From the NCBI RefSeq assembly GCF_900167975.1, contig NZ_FUZU01000002.1:193501-257500 (forward strand): a stretch of 64,000 bases of DNA, given 5' to 3'. A model generated the notes under the pieces. That model had not been told where the DNA came from and did no database searches. It saw nothing but the letters and a program-made list of their open reading frames with translations. Source of the DNA: Ohtaekwangia koreensis (GTDB taxonomy: Bacteria; Bacteroidota; Bacteroidia; Cytophagales; Cyclobacteriaceae). Shown one piece after another: positions 1 through 8,737 of the stretch. Position 1 is the stretch's first letter. Each line of letters starts with the position of its first letter. The translations under genes and the position numbers were made by a program.

Positions 1-26
1 GGGAATGTCTTGTACATTTACGGGAT

Positions 27-878
27 ATGGAAATCAAGAACTTGTTTGAACCATTCGAGATTGAATACCTTGAAATGAAGGAATGCCCGGTAACTGCGCA
101 CAAACATAATTTCTTTGAGCTGGTATATATACTGGAAGGAACCGGCATGCAATGCATCAATAAAAACAAACTCCCATATGCATCTGAGAAGCTATTCCTG
201 CTCATGCCGCAGGATTGTCATTCCTTTGAAGTGAAAACCGTTACCAAGTTCTTCTTCATTCGTTTCAATGATATATACCTCAAAACACAAAGCAAAGAAT
301 GGATCCAAAAACTGGAATTCATTTTTCAGAATAACACACACCTTCCCGGTTGTATTGTAAAGAATAAAACCGATAAGCCTCTTGTAAAAGCGATGGTCGA
401 GGCGTTGATCCGTGAGCACATCAACAAACAACACTATCACCTGGAAGTAGTGAAGCAGATTGTAAATACACTGATCACAATCGTTGCACGAAATATATCG
501 ATGAACATTCCCCTGAAGGAAAGTGTAAAGACCAACGCATCGCTGGAGATCATCAACTACATTCACCAGAATATATATTCCTCCGAGCACCTGAAAGCCG
601 AAAGCATTGCGCAGCGATTTAACATTTCACCAACCTATATAAGCGAATACTTTAAAAAACTAACGGGCGAAAGTCTGCAGCAGTATATAATAGACTATAA
701 GTTGAAACTGATTGAAACGCGCCTCCAATACAGCGATCTGCGCATGAACGAAATTGCTTACGAGTTGGGCTTTACTGATGAGAGTCACCTGACGAAGACC
801 TTCAAGAAATATAAAGGAGTAAGTCCTTCGGAGTTCCGGAAACATTTTAACAACAAGATGAAAGTAGCCGTAGCATGA
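27..878 (+). CDS. AraC-family transcriptional regulator with N-terminal cupin sensor
   Basis: A 283-residue cytoplasmic DNA-binding regulator. Residues about 10-100 form a cupin-like sensor arm (AHKHNFFELVYILEG is typical of AraC arms), and residues about 172-275 hold the paired helix-turn-helix segments, ending in the family signature ELGFTDESHLTKTFKKYKG followed by SPSEFR. The stop overlaps the pirin start by ATGA (875-878), so the two are translationally coupled. It heads a chromate-resistance operon and probably controls it, which is inference from position. The reading frame stays open from the ATG at 27 back to the window edge, so an earlier start cannot be excluded, although the N-terminus looks complete for the family. 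Confidence 0.88.
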   Translation: MEIKNLFEPFEIEYLEMKECPVTAHKHNFFELVYILEGTGMQCINKNKLPYASEKLFLLMPQDCHSFEVKTVTKFFFIRFNDIYLKTQSKEWIQKLEFIFQNNTHLPGCIVKNKTDKPLVKAMVEALIREHINKQHYHLEVVKQIVNTLITIVARNISMNIPLKESVKTNASLEIINYIHQNIYSSEHLKAESIAQRFNISPTYISEYFKKLTGESLQQYIIDYKLKLIETRLQYSDLRMNEIAYELGFTDESHLTKTFKKYKGVSPSEFRKHFNNKMKVAVA

Positions 879-1729
879 GAACCGTTTCGAAAATATACCC
901 GGCAGAGTCAAATCCTATAGGCAACCTGATAACGTACCGCGCGCTACCGACACGGTCGATTGATTATGTGGACCCGTTTCTGTTTCTTAATCATCATGGC
1001 CCCCAGATATACCCAAAGAATAATACGGGCTTACCCTTCGGCCCCCATCCACATCGTGGCATGGAAACCGTTACATTTATTCTCGATGGCGACATCTCGC
1101 ATAAAGACAGTGGCGGTCATGAAAGTATCATTCATGCGGGAGGTGTACAATGGATGACGGCCGGCAGCGGGCTTATTCATGCAGAAGTATCTTCCGATGA
1201 CTTTAAGAAGAACGGTGGTAAGCTTGAGATCCTTCAACTCTGGATAAATTTACCAGCGCGGTCAAAAATGACAACGCCGTTTTACAAGGGCTTTGAGAAA
1301 AATGATATACCAAGTATCACGCTTGATGACGGTAAAGTGAACGTTAATCTTATAGCAGGAAGCTGGAACTACAAAAAAGCTGCTTTTGAATCTGGCATCG
1401 GAGTACATTTAAATACTATATATTTTCAGCCAGGCGGCCGAATAACCATTCCGGTCGCCCAGGCTCACAACATTTTCTTTTATGTTATTCGCGGTGTGTT
1501 GCACGTAACCAATACAGATATACCTGCACTAAACCTGGCAACATTCAATCATGATGGCAACGAAGTAACCATAACAGCAAAAGAGGAAAGTATCTTACTC
1601 TTTGGCCATGCGCAACCGCTCCAGGAACCCGTTGTTGCACAAGGTCCTTTTGTTATGAATACCGAACAGGAGATCAAAGAAGCCTACCGGGATTATCAGC
1701 TTGGAAAATTTGGATCGTGGGATCATTAA
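875..1729 (+). CDS. Pirin family protein (bicupin, Fe-binding)
   Basis: A 284-residue pirin. The four metal ligands of the family are all visible: H58 and H60 in GPHPHRGMETV, and H102 and E104 in GSGLIHAE. A second cupin half follows at about 160-270. Pirins are cytoplasmic iron proteins; some have quercetin dioxygenase activity and others act as redox-responsive cofactors. The gene overlaps the upstream AraC gene by 4 bp and the next start lies 43 bp downstream, so it is in the operon. Within a chromate/superoxide gene set a redox-sensing or ring-cleavage role is plausible but inferred. Confidence 0.93.
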   Translation: MRTVSKIYPAESNPIGNLITYRALPTRSIDYVDPFLFLNHHGPQIYPKNNTGLPFGPHPHRGMETVTFILDGDISHKDSGGHESIIHAGGVQWMTAGSGLIHAEVSSDDFKKNGGKLEILQLWINLPARSKMTTPFYKGFEKNDIPSITLDDGKVNVNLIAGSWNYKKAAFESGIGVHLNTIYFQPGGRITIPVAQAHNIFFYVIRGVLHVTNTDIPALNLATFNHDGNEVTITAKEESILLFGHAQPLQEPVVAQGPFVMNTEQEIKEAYRDYQLGKFGSWDH

Positions 1730-1772
1730 TGGTATACAGAATGATCCAATCCCTTTCTCTATAATATATACT

Positions 1773-2615
1773 ATGCAGTGGATTACCCGTGAACGCCCGA
1801 AGATTGACCGTATAGCCTGTCCGTGGTTGATCAAAAGATTTATTGATCCGGAAGCAACGTTCATTTATGTTCCATTCAACCTGGTGAAAATAAAGGCTGC
1901 AGAACTCAACGCTATACCTTTTGATATACCGGATGTGGAGTTCACACATTATGGCGATGAATGTACCTTTGATTACTTCATACGAAAGTATGAGCTGAAA
2001 GACGATGCTCTTAAAACGCTTGCCGTCATTGTACGCGGAGCGGATACAGATCGTCATGATCTTGCGAGCCAATCATCCGGACTTTGGGCTATCGCTGCAG
2101 GGTTGTCCTATAACATCACAGACGACCAGGCGTTGCTGCAACAAGGAATGATTATCTATGACGCGCTCTATGCCTGGGCGAAACATCTGCAACACGAAAA
2201 GCACACTCAGAATCCTATCGAGAATTTACTGTTGGATGTATATCAGCGGTTCATTAAACAAAAATCGGAATCAAAGAAGATTCCTTCGTGGGCGAAAGAG
2301 TTAAAGGAAATTATACAAGACCAGATTGACACGAATCTGAGTTTAAGCTTGAAAGAGATTTCACAAAGTCTTAACGTACACCCGACATATCTTTCAAGAG
2401 AGTTTGCAAAATATTTTGACGACCTTTCTTTTGGAGACTATATCCGGAAGTTACGAATCGAAAAAGCTATTCATCTTCTCGAAGATCCCAAGTATTCACT
2501 GGGAGAGATCGCATACCTGACGGGATTTTCCGATCAAAGTCACTTGAATCGGATTTTTAAAAAACACTTTGGGAAAAATCCATCTGATTACAGAAAAAGT
2601 CTATCGAAAAAGTAA
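1773..2615 (+). CDS. ChrB-type chromate resistance domain fused to an AraC-type HTH
   Basis: A 280-residue two-domain protein. Residues about 1-140 match the C-terminal domain of ChrB chromate-resistance proteins: QWITRERPKIDRIACPWLI, then RFIDPEA, the VEFTHYGDECTFD segment and QGMIIYDALYAWA. Residues about 176-276 are an AraC helix-turn-helix pair with LTGFSDQSHLNRIFKKHFG. Proteobacterial ChrB, as I recall, carries its regulatory winged helix N-terminally, so an AraC domain here is a different architecture. I chose ATG 1773 because the longer frame begins with TTG at 1701 inside the pirin gene and the ChrB domain starts exactly at 1773. It is likely the chromate-responsive regulator of the following chrA and sod genes (inference). 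Confidence 0.85.
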   Translation: MQWITRERPKIDRIACPWLIKRFIDPEATFIYVPFNLVKIKAAELNAIPFDIPDVEFTHYGDECTFDYFIRKYELKDDALKTLAVIVRGADTDRHDLASQSSGLWAIAAGLSYNITDDQALLQQGMIIYDALYAWAKHLQHEKHTQNPIENLLLDVYQRFIKQKSESKKIPSWAKELKEIIQDQIDTNLSLSLKEISQSLNVHPTYLSREFAKYFDDLSFGDYIRKLRIEKAIHLLEDPKYSLGEIAYLTGFSDQSHLNRIFKKHFGKNPSDYRKSLSKK

Positions 2616-2691
2616 AACGGATACAAATAGTAAATTTCGTTCTATCGGGCTTTATAAAAACTGTATAGCATTGCTATCAGATTTTTAAAGT

Positions 2692-3453
2692 ATGTGCATT
2701 TACAACCGGTATATCTTTGCTGTTACCCTGTTCTTCCTGGTGACACTTTCGTGTTTTTCACAAACTGTAGAAAAACATGTCCATTCACGCGAACAACTAT
2801 GGTTTGGTTATTTCAATCAAACGCGGCTCAGTAATAAGTTTGGAATTTGGCTGGACGTTCATTACAGGCAAACCGATAATTTTGTCGATCGCCCTTTTCA
2901 ATTTATGTTCCGGCCGGCCGTAACATATTTCATTAAAGACAATCTACGGTTTAATGTCGGCTATGCGCTTGTTGAACACTTCCCTGCCAAAGGATTGGAA
3001 ACAACGCGTCCTGAACACCGCGCGTGGCAACAGATCTGGTGGAATCAAAAGTATAGCGGACTTACTACATTGCAGTGGCTAAGACTCGAAGAGAGGTTCA
3101 ACCGGAAAATTGCAAACGATGTTTTGCTGGATGACTATAACTTCAATTATAGGCTGCGCTATAATATGTCGTTCTTTATTCCACTCAAAGGAAAAGAGAT
3201 CGTGGCGCACACACCGTTTGTTGCTGTTATGAACGAAGTGTTTCTTAATTTCGGAGGGAAGATCGTCTACAATACATTTGATCAGAATCGATTCTTTGCC
3301 GGATTTGGATATCAATTTTCAAAACATTTGAACAGCCAGTTAGGATACATGAATATATACCAGCAGGAGGCTACCGGAAATAACTATATGGTGACGCATG
3401 CCATCCGGCTTTTCTTCTTTCACACACTTGATCTGCGAAAAGCAAAAGAATAA
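2692..3453 (+). CDS. DUF2490 family outer-membrane protein
   Basis: A 253-residue protein with a signal peptide (hydrophobic residues 8-22, cleavage after CFSQ) followed by alternating aromatic and polar strands typical of a small outer-membrane beta barrel. Segments such as QLWFGYFNQTRLS, RPAVTYFI, RAWQQIWW and LRLEERF match the DUF2490 family as I know it. The last residues FFFHTLDLRKAKE look like a terminal strand. The gene sits 76 bp after the ChrB/AraC gene and 23 bp before chrA, so it is probably co-transcribed. Its function is unknown; an outer-membrane channel serving the chromate system is speculative. Confidence 0.82.
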   Translation: MCIYNRYIFAVTLFFLVTLSCFSQTVEKHVHSREQLWFGYFNQTRLSNKFGIWLDVHYRQTDNFVDRPFQFMFRPAVTYFIKDNLRFNVGYALVEHFPAKGLETTRPEHRAWQQIWWNQKYSGLTTLQWLRLEERFNRKIANDVLLDDYNFNYRLRYNMSFFIPLKGKEIVAHTPFVAVMNEVFLNFGGKIVYNTFDQNRFFAGFGYQFSKHLNSQLGYMNIYQQEATGNNYMVTHAIRLFFFHTLDLRKAKE

Positions 3454-3476
3454 TTACGACAGAATATAGCTACACA

Positions 3477-4622
3477 ATGTCATCAGAAAAATATACTCTA
3501 AAGAACCTTATACTTTACTTTTTAAAGCTAGGTACATGGGGCTTCGGTGGGCCGGTAGCGCTTGTAGGGTATATGCATCGCGATCTGGTCGAAAACAAAA
3601 AATGGATCACTGAAGAAGACTATAAAGAAGGGCTTGCCCTTGCGCAGCTTGCACCAGGACCTCTCGCGGCACAACTTGCAATTTATATAGGGTACGTACA
3701 TCACCGCATCCTGGGTGCAACACTCGCGGGTATAGCGTTCGTTATTCCTTCATTTTTAATGGTACTCGGCATAGGCTATGCCTATACTTTATTGGGCGGT
3801 CTCCCATGGATGCAAGCTATATTTTACGGAGTAGGCGCATCGGTTATTGGCATCATTACTCTATCAAGTTACAAGCTTACGCTGAAAAGCATTGGGAAAG
3901 ACTATTTGTTATGGGCCATATTCATAATGCTTGCTGTCACAACGTTCGTCACTGAAGAAGAAAATATAGTCTTGATCCTGGCAGCTGGTATATTGGTTTG
4001 GTTTGTGAAGGCGCCACCTAATTTCGCCAAGGCCCCGACATTGTTCACACTTCCAATATTAGTGCAAGCAGCGCCCGCTATATCTCAATCAACAAAATTA
4101 TACCAGATCGCCTGGTTCTTTACCAAAGCCGGTGCGTTTGTATTTGGTAGCGGACTGGCTATTGTTCCATTCCTGTATGGTGGTGTGGTAAAAGAATATC
4201 AGTGGTTGAATGAACAACAATTTGTAGATGCCGTGGCAGTCGCGATGATTACACCAGGACCCGTTGTAATCACTGTAGGTTTCATTGGATATTTAGTGGC
4301 CGGAGTTCCCGGAGCATGTGTAGCAGCGCTTGCTACATTTCTGCCCTGTTACTTATTTACCATACTTCCTGCTCCCTATTTTAAAAAGTATGGAAAACAT
4401 CCCGCTATAAAAGCCGCGGTTGATGGTGTTACCGCAGCTGCCATTGGAGCGATCGCTGGCGCTGTATTAGTATTGGGAAAAAGAACACTCACAGATATAC
4501 CATCCGTTGTGATTATGCTATGCACGGTTGTTATTTTGTTTAAATTTAAAAAAATACAAGAGCCGCTTATCATTGCAGCGGCCGCTTGCATAGGTGTGAT
4601 CTTAAAAACAATTTTGATATGA
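3477..4622 (+). CDS. chrA: Chromate transporter ChrA (two-domain CHR family)
   Basis: A 381-residue inner-membrane protein made of two homologous CHR halves. The first half has FLKLGTWGFGGPVALVGYM and LAQLAPGPLAAQLAIYIGY; the second has FTKAGAFVFGSGLAIVPFL and AVAMITPGPVVITVGFIGY. The paired FGGP/FGSG and PGP motifs are the family hallmarks, and the length is typical of long-chain ChrA. It exports chromate from the cytoplasm using the proton motive force. The stop overlaps the superoxide dismutase start by ATGA at 4619-4622. Confidence 0.95.
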   Translation: MSSEKYTLKNLILYFLKLGTWGFGGPVALVGYMHRDLVENKKWITEEDYKEGLALAQLAPGPLAAQLAIYIGYVHHRILGATLAGIAFVIPSFLMVLGIGYAYTLLGGLPWMQAIFYGVGASVIGIITLSSYKLTLKSIGKDYLLWAIFIMLAVTTFVTEEENIVLILAAGILVWFVKAPPNFAKAPTLFTLPILVQAAPAISQSTKLYQIAWFFTKAGAFVFGSGLAIVPFLYGGVVKEYQWLNEQQFVDAVAVAMITPGPVVITVGFIGYLVAGVPGACVAALATFLPCYLFTILPAPYFKKYGKHPAIKAAVDGVTAAAIGAIAGAVLVLGKRTLTDIPSVVIMLCTVVILFKFKKIQEPLIIAAAACIGVILKTILI

Positions 4623-5341
4623 ACCGAAAAGACTTTATAAAGAATTCCGTCATCCTCAGTGGTGCAACGTTACTGCCTCCGAACAACGCATTTACCGCTG
4701 GACTGCAACAAAGTGGCATGGATAAACTTACTGATGAGAATGGAAACTTTGCTTTACAACCATTGCCGTATGCAGAAAATTTTCTAGAGCCAAACATGGA
4801 CCAGGAAACGGTTCATCTACATTATACTTTTCATCATGGTGATGCTGTGAAAGCTGCGAATAAAGATATGCAGATGATTCAAAAAGCACTGGATGAAAAT
4901 AGTATAGAGACTGTTGATTACTGGACAAAGAAATTATCCTATCATCTTTCATCGCATATTCTTCACACCATTTTCTGGACGAACCTTTCAAATAAGAAAA
5001 GCGACCCGAAGGGAGCGTTACTCAAACAGATTGAAAAAGATTTCGGGAGCTACGATAAATTCAAAATGCTGATTGCAAAAACATCCAAAGGTGTTGATGG
5101 AAACGGCTGGGGAATTCTTGGCTACCATCCAGCCACACGAAAGTTAACCGTCATGCAATGTGAGAATCATGAAAAGCTCACACAATGGGGAGTGATACCG
5201 GTGCTGGTTATCGATGTTTGGGAGCACTCATATTATTTAAAGTATCGTAACAGACGCGCGGAGTTTGTAGATAACCTGTTCAGTGTTTTGAACTGGGAGA
5301 ATGTAGCCGCTCGTTTTGAACTGGCTCAAAAAATTGGTTAG
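4619..5341 (+). CDS. Fe/Mn superoxide dismutase with a Tat-like export signal
   Basis: A 240-residue Fe/Mn-type superoxide dismutase. Metal ligands are visible: H68 in LHYTFHH, the His of LHTIFW, and the Asp and His of DVWEHSYY. An N-terminal extension of about 35 residues beginning NRKDFIKNSVILSG resembles a twin-arginine signal with an R-K pair, suggesting a periplasmic enzyme. I chose ATG 4619, which overlaps the chrA stop, over an earlier ATG at 4586 that would break the signal. Chromate reduction generates superoxide, and chrB-chrA-chrC operons in Proteobacteria also carry a dismutase-like chrC, so the context fits (established knowledge recalled from memory). Confidence 0.93.
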   Translation: MNRKDFIKNSVILSGATLLPPNNAFTAGLQQSGMDKLTDENGNFALQPLPYAENFLEPNMDQETVHLHYTFHHGDAVKAANKDMQMIQKALDENSIETVDYWTKKLSYHLSSHILHTIFWTNLSNKKSDPKGALLKQIEKDFGSYDKFKMLIAKTSKGVDGNGWGILGYHPATRKLTVMQCENHEKLTQWGVIPVLVIDVWEHSYYLKYRNRRAEFVDNLFSVLNWENVAARFELAQKIG

Positions 5342-5343
5342 TA

Positions 5344-5364
5344 GTATACCCAAACCGGGTATAC
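5344..5364 (+). terminator. Inverted repeat just after sod, possible terminator
   Basis: A perfect 8-bp inverted repeat, GTATACCC / GGGTATAC with a 5-nt loop, begins 3 bp after the superoxide dismutase stop. The following sequence is AT-rich but lacks a clean run of T, so it may be a weak terminator or an mRNA-end stabiliser for the chromate operon. Confidence 0.5.
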
Positions 5365-5649
5365 TTATTATAATTATATATGGACTAACATATATACCAA
5401 TACCTTATAAATCCGGTATAAAAAATTCAAATTGATTACTCCCAAAATGTTTTTATACCCCGTTTATGTGATTAAAGTAAAGCTATAGCATTAGGTAATT
5501 ATCATCGTTCAACTCATTTTTATTCATGTAAAAACAACTTTCATGTCGTTGGACGGAAATAAACGTAAGGTTATCTGAAACACGTTTTCAAAGTATATAT
5601 ACCTGTAAACTATTTGGTATATTGTTCAGTAACCAAAACCGTTTACGTT
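5365..5649. other. AT-rich intergenic region before the metalloprotease gene
   Basis: No open reading frame of note. The stretch is AT-rich and dense in TATA words. It must hold the promoter of the metalloprotease gene, but I could not pick a convincing TAnnTTTG element in it. Confidence 0.5.
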
Positions 5650-8604
5650 ATGAAGAAAAATTTACTGCTCCTGGCAGTCATGATCATGACTGCTACACTG
5701 GGTTTTACCCAAAATCGTCCAAACTACTGGACTAAGTCTGTAGAACCTCCGATTGAAAATCAATTAGCGCAAGGTCGTTCCAAGCCTTCTGCCTATCAGA
5801 TATTCGACCTGGATCTTTCCGGATTCCAAAAAGAAATAAGTAAAGCGCCTGTCCGGGGACTCCCCTCTACAAATGCCGAGCTTATTATCAGCTTTCCCGA
5901 CCCTGATGGAAACATCGGCCGCTTCCGTGTAACCGAAGCTTCGGTTCTGCATCCTGATCTGGCAGCAAAGTACCCGGGTATAAAATCATATGCTGGCCAA
6001 GGCATTGATGACCCTACGGCTACTATACGCTTCAGCGTTTCTAACCAGCAGGGGTTCCATGGTATGGTATTCTCCAGCAAGAGTCACACATACTATATAG
6101 ATCCATTCTCAACCGACAAGAAAAGTTATTCAATCTATAACCGTGAAAATTTATCAGCGCACGACATGGATTTCGAATGTCTTACCGATGGAGCATCGCG
6201 GCCAGCGGAAGGATCACGAAGTGCAGCGAACGCCCGCACCAACGACAAGAAGCTACGGAAATACAGGCTTGCGCTTTCGTGTACAGCAGAGTATGGAAAT
6301 CTCTTTGCGGGCTCATCCGGTACGGACGCACAAAAAAAAGCCAATATTCTCGCGCAGATGAACGTAACCATGACACGCGTGAATGGTGTATATGAACATG
6401 ATCTCGCCGTTACCATGGAGATCGTTCCTAACAATGATCTTATTATATACTATGGAAGTACATCTGCAGATCCATGGGCAAGTGAGTGGAATACAAAAAC
6501 ACAACAAGTAATAGACGCTGCTATAGGAAATGCCAATTACGACATCGGTCATAATTTCAATACTACTGGCGGAGGAAATGCCGGATGTATAGGTTGCGTA
6601 TGTACTACCGGCAGCAAAGGCAGTGGCTATACAGGCCGGTCTAATCCTACCGGAGATGCTTTTGATATAGATTATGTAGCGCATGAAATGGGACACCAGT
6701 TCGGAGGCTATCATACACAAAGCAATTCTTCCTGCAGAAGCGGAAGCGGAACTACGGAAGTAGAACCTGGCAGCGGAAGTACTATCATGGGATATGCAGG
6801 TATATGTGCTGCCAATGTTCAGAGCAACAGCGATGCCTATTTTCATTACGTAAACATTCGTGATATTTCTGCTAACGTTCAGAGTGGCGCAAGCTCAGGT
6901 TGTGCGCAGGTTGTTAATCTTGTAAACAATCCTCCGACTGCCAATGCTGGTGCAGACTATATTATACCAAAGTCGACAGCGTTTGTTTTAAAAGGGCAAG
7001 GATCTGATCCGGATGGTGATGCACTGACCTATACATGGGAACAGAACGATGCGGGAAATCCAAATTCAAACTCGGCTCCTACCTCTACACGAACCGTTGG
7101 CCCAATGTTTCGGTCTCGTGTAGGTACATCTTCACCGAACCGTTACTTCCCACAAATCAGCGATGTAGTTGCTAACAATCTGACACCTACCTGGGAAGTT
7201 ATACCATCCGTAGCACGTACGTTGAATTTCGCATTGACCGTACGCGATAACAAAGCAGGAGGTGGACAAACATCAGACGATCTGATGGTGGTAACGGTAA
7301 ATGGCACTGCAGGTCCCTTTGTAGTTACGGCACCGAATACGGCCATTACGTGGAGCGTTGGATCGAGCCAAACGGTAACATGGAATGTAGCGAGTACAAG
7401 TGCATCGCCTATAAATTGTGCGAATGTAAATATACTCTTATCTACCGATGGCGGATTTACATACCCTATAACACTGTTGGCAAATACTCCGAATGACGGA
7501 ACACAGGCTATCACGGTTCCAAATAACGCAACCACTACAGCACGCGTTAAAGTGGAAGCTGCAGGAAATATATTCTATGATATATCGAATGTAAATTTTA
7601 CTATATCTACCGGTACCGCTACGTGTACAGCAACGGTGCCTACGGGATTGGCAGCATCTGCAATCACTACCACCGGGGCAACACTTGCGTGGACTAGTGT
7701 AGCGAATGCTACATACGATGTTCAATACCGCGCTACCGGAACTACCACGTGGACAACGGTTGCTGTAAGCAGTGCATCGACCTCCTTAACCGGACTAACA
7801 GCCGGCACTCAATATGAAGCGCAAGTAAGAAGTAAATGTACCAGCACTACCTCTGCATATAGTGCATCGGTAAACTTTACTACATCTACTACATCTGTAA
7901 CGTATTGCGCTTCCAAAGGCAATAATATTACCGATGAATATATAGGTCGTGTACAACTGGGTACAATCAATAATAGTACAGGGGCAAATGCCGGATACGG
8001 AAACTTCACTGCGATCTCGACAAACCTTACAGTTGGTGCTTCCAATACCATTACGGTAACACCGACCTGGACCAGCACCATCTACAGTGAAGGATATGCT
8101 GCATGGATTGACTATAATAAAGATGGAGACTTTGCAGATACCGGTGAGCTTATCTGGTCACGTACAGCTACCACGACCACACCGGTGAGTGGTACATTTA
8201 CAGTGCCCGCTGCTGCTTCTTTAGGAACCACACGCCTGCGTGTATCCATGAAGTACAACGGTGTACCTACTTCTTGCGAAACGTTCACATATGGTGAAGT
8301 GGAAGACTATAGTGTAAATATTACTACGGGAAGCGCATCAAAAACTGAGCGTGGTGAAGTTACGGCTTGGTCAAACACAGGAAGAGTAGTGTATCCAAAT
8401 CCTGTAAAAGATTACCTTATACTAAAACTGGCAGAAGGCACTTCCGTTCAATCGCTGAAAGTATCAACGTTAAATGGTGCCACGCTTCAGGCTACCGAAA
8501 AGTATGAGGAGCAGCTTAATGTTTCCGGACTTCCATCCGGTATGTATATACTTTCTATCAAGACCGATAAAGGATTGATCCGCGAGAAATTCGTTAAGGA
8601 GTAA
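5650..8604 (+). CDS. Secreted reprolysin-like zinc metalloprotease with T9SS sorting domain
   Basis: A 984-residue multidomain exoenzyme. Residues 1-21 are a signal peptide ending in GFTQ. A propeptide-like region precedes a metzincin domain with the zinc motif HEMGHQFGGYH (H345, H349, H355) and a Met-turn STIMGYAG around residue 380. A PKD/cadherin-like segment follows (ANAGADYIIPKS), then a fibronectin type III domain (about 657-750), a GEVED domain (about 755-895, ending TYGEVEDYSVNI) and a C-terminal T9SS sorting domain starting at VVYPNPVKDYL. I chose ATG 5650 because the signal peptide starts there. It is probably secreted and surface-attached, degrading external protein. Confidence 0.93.
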   Translation: MKKNLLLLAVMIMTATLGFTQNRPNYWTKSVEPPIENQLAQGRSKPSAYQIFDLDLSGFQKEISKAPVRGLPSTNAELIISFPDPDGNIGRFRVTEASVLHPDLAAKYPGIKSYAGQGIDDPTATIRFSVSNQQGFHGMVFSSKSHTYYIDPFSTDKKSYSIYNRENLSAHDMDFECLTDGASRPAEGSRSAANARTNDKKLRKYRLALSCTAEYGNLFAGSSGTDAQKKANILAQMNVTMTRVNGVYEHDLAVTMEIVPNNDLIIYYGSTSADPWASEWNTKTQQVIDAAIGNANYDIGHNFNTTGGGNAGCIGCVCTTGSKGSGYTGRSNPTGDAFDIDYVAHEMGHQFGGYHTQSNSSCRSGSGTTEVEPGSGSTIMGYAGICAANVQSNSDAYFHYVNIRDISANVQSGASSGCAQVVNLVNNPPTANAGADYIIPKSTAFVLKGQGSDPDGDALTYTWEQNDAGNPNSNSAPTSTRTVGPMFRSRVGTSSPNRYFPQISDVVANNLTPTWEVIPSVARTLNFALTVRDNKAGGGQTSDDLMVVTVNGTAGPFVVTAPNTAITWSVGSSQTVTWNVASTSASPINCANVNILLSTDGGFTYPITLLANTPNDGTQAITVPNNATTTARVKVEAAGNIFYDISNVNFTISTGTATCTATVPTGLAASAITTTGATLAWTSVANATYDVQYRATGTTTWTTVAVSSASTSLTGLTAGTQYEAQVRSKCTSTTSAYSASVNFTTSTTSVTYCASKGNNITDEYIGRVQLGTINNSTGANAGYGNFTAISTNLTVGASNTITVTPTWTSTIYSEGYAAWIDYNKDGDFADTGELIWSRTATTTTPVSGTFTVPAAASLGTTRLRVSMKYNGVPTSCETFTYGEVEDYSVNITTGSASKTERGEVTAWSNTGRVVYPNPVKDYLILKLAEGTSVQSLKVSTLNGATLQATEKYEEQLNVSGLPSGMYILSIKTDKGLIREKFVKE

Positions 8605-8639
8605 CTATACTTTTTTAGCACAGTTATACTTTATTTAAG

Positions 8640-8705
8640 GCCTCCTGGTCTGCTGGCAGTTATAGTTTAAAAAGCCATAACTGTTGAAAGGCCGGGAGGC
8701 TTTTT
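8640..8705 (+). terminator. Rho-independent terminator after the metalloprotease
   Basis: Stem GCCTCCTGG (8640-8648) pairs with CCGGGAGGC (8692-8700, one G-U), with an inner CAGTTAT / ATAACTG stem, followed by TTTTT. Confidence 0.85.
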
Positions 8706-8737
8706 ATTTCTGGTACTTTGTTTGATATATTGAACCC

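Noticed and set aside
1701-1772. TTG start for the ChrB/AraC gene
   Set aside because: It lies inside the pirin gene, and the extra 24 residues match nothing in the ChrB family; ATG 1773 fits the domain start.
6313-6846. A 177-codon minus-strand frame opposite the metalloprotease
   Set aside because: It is a mirror of the catalytic domain coding sequence with no family features.
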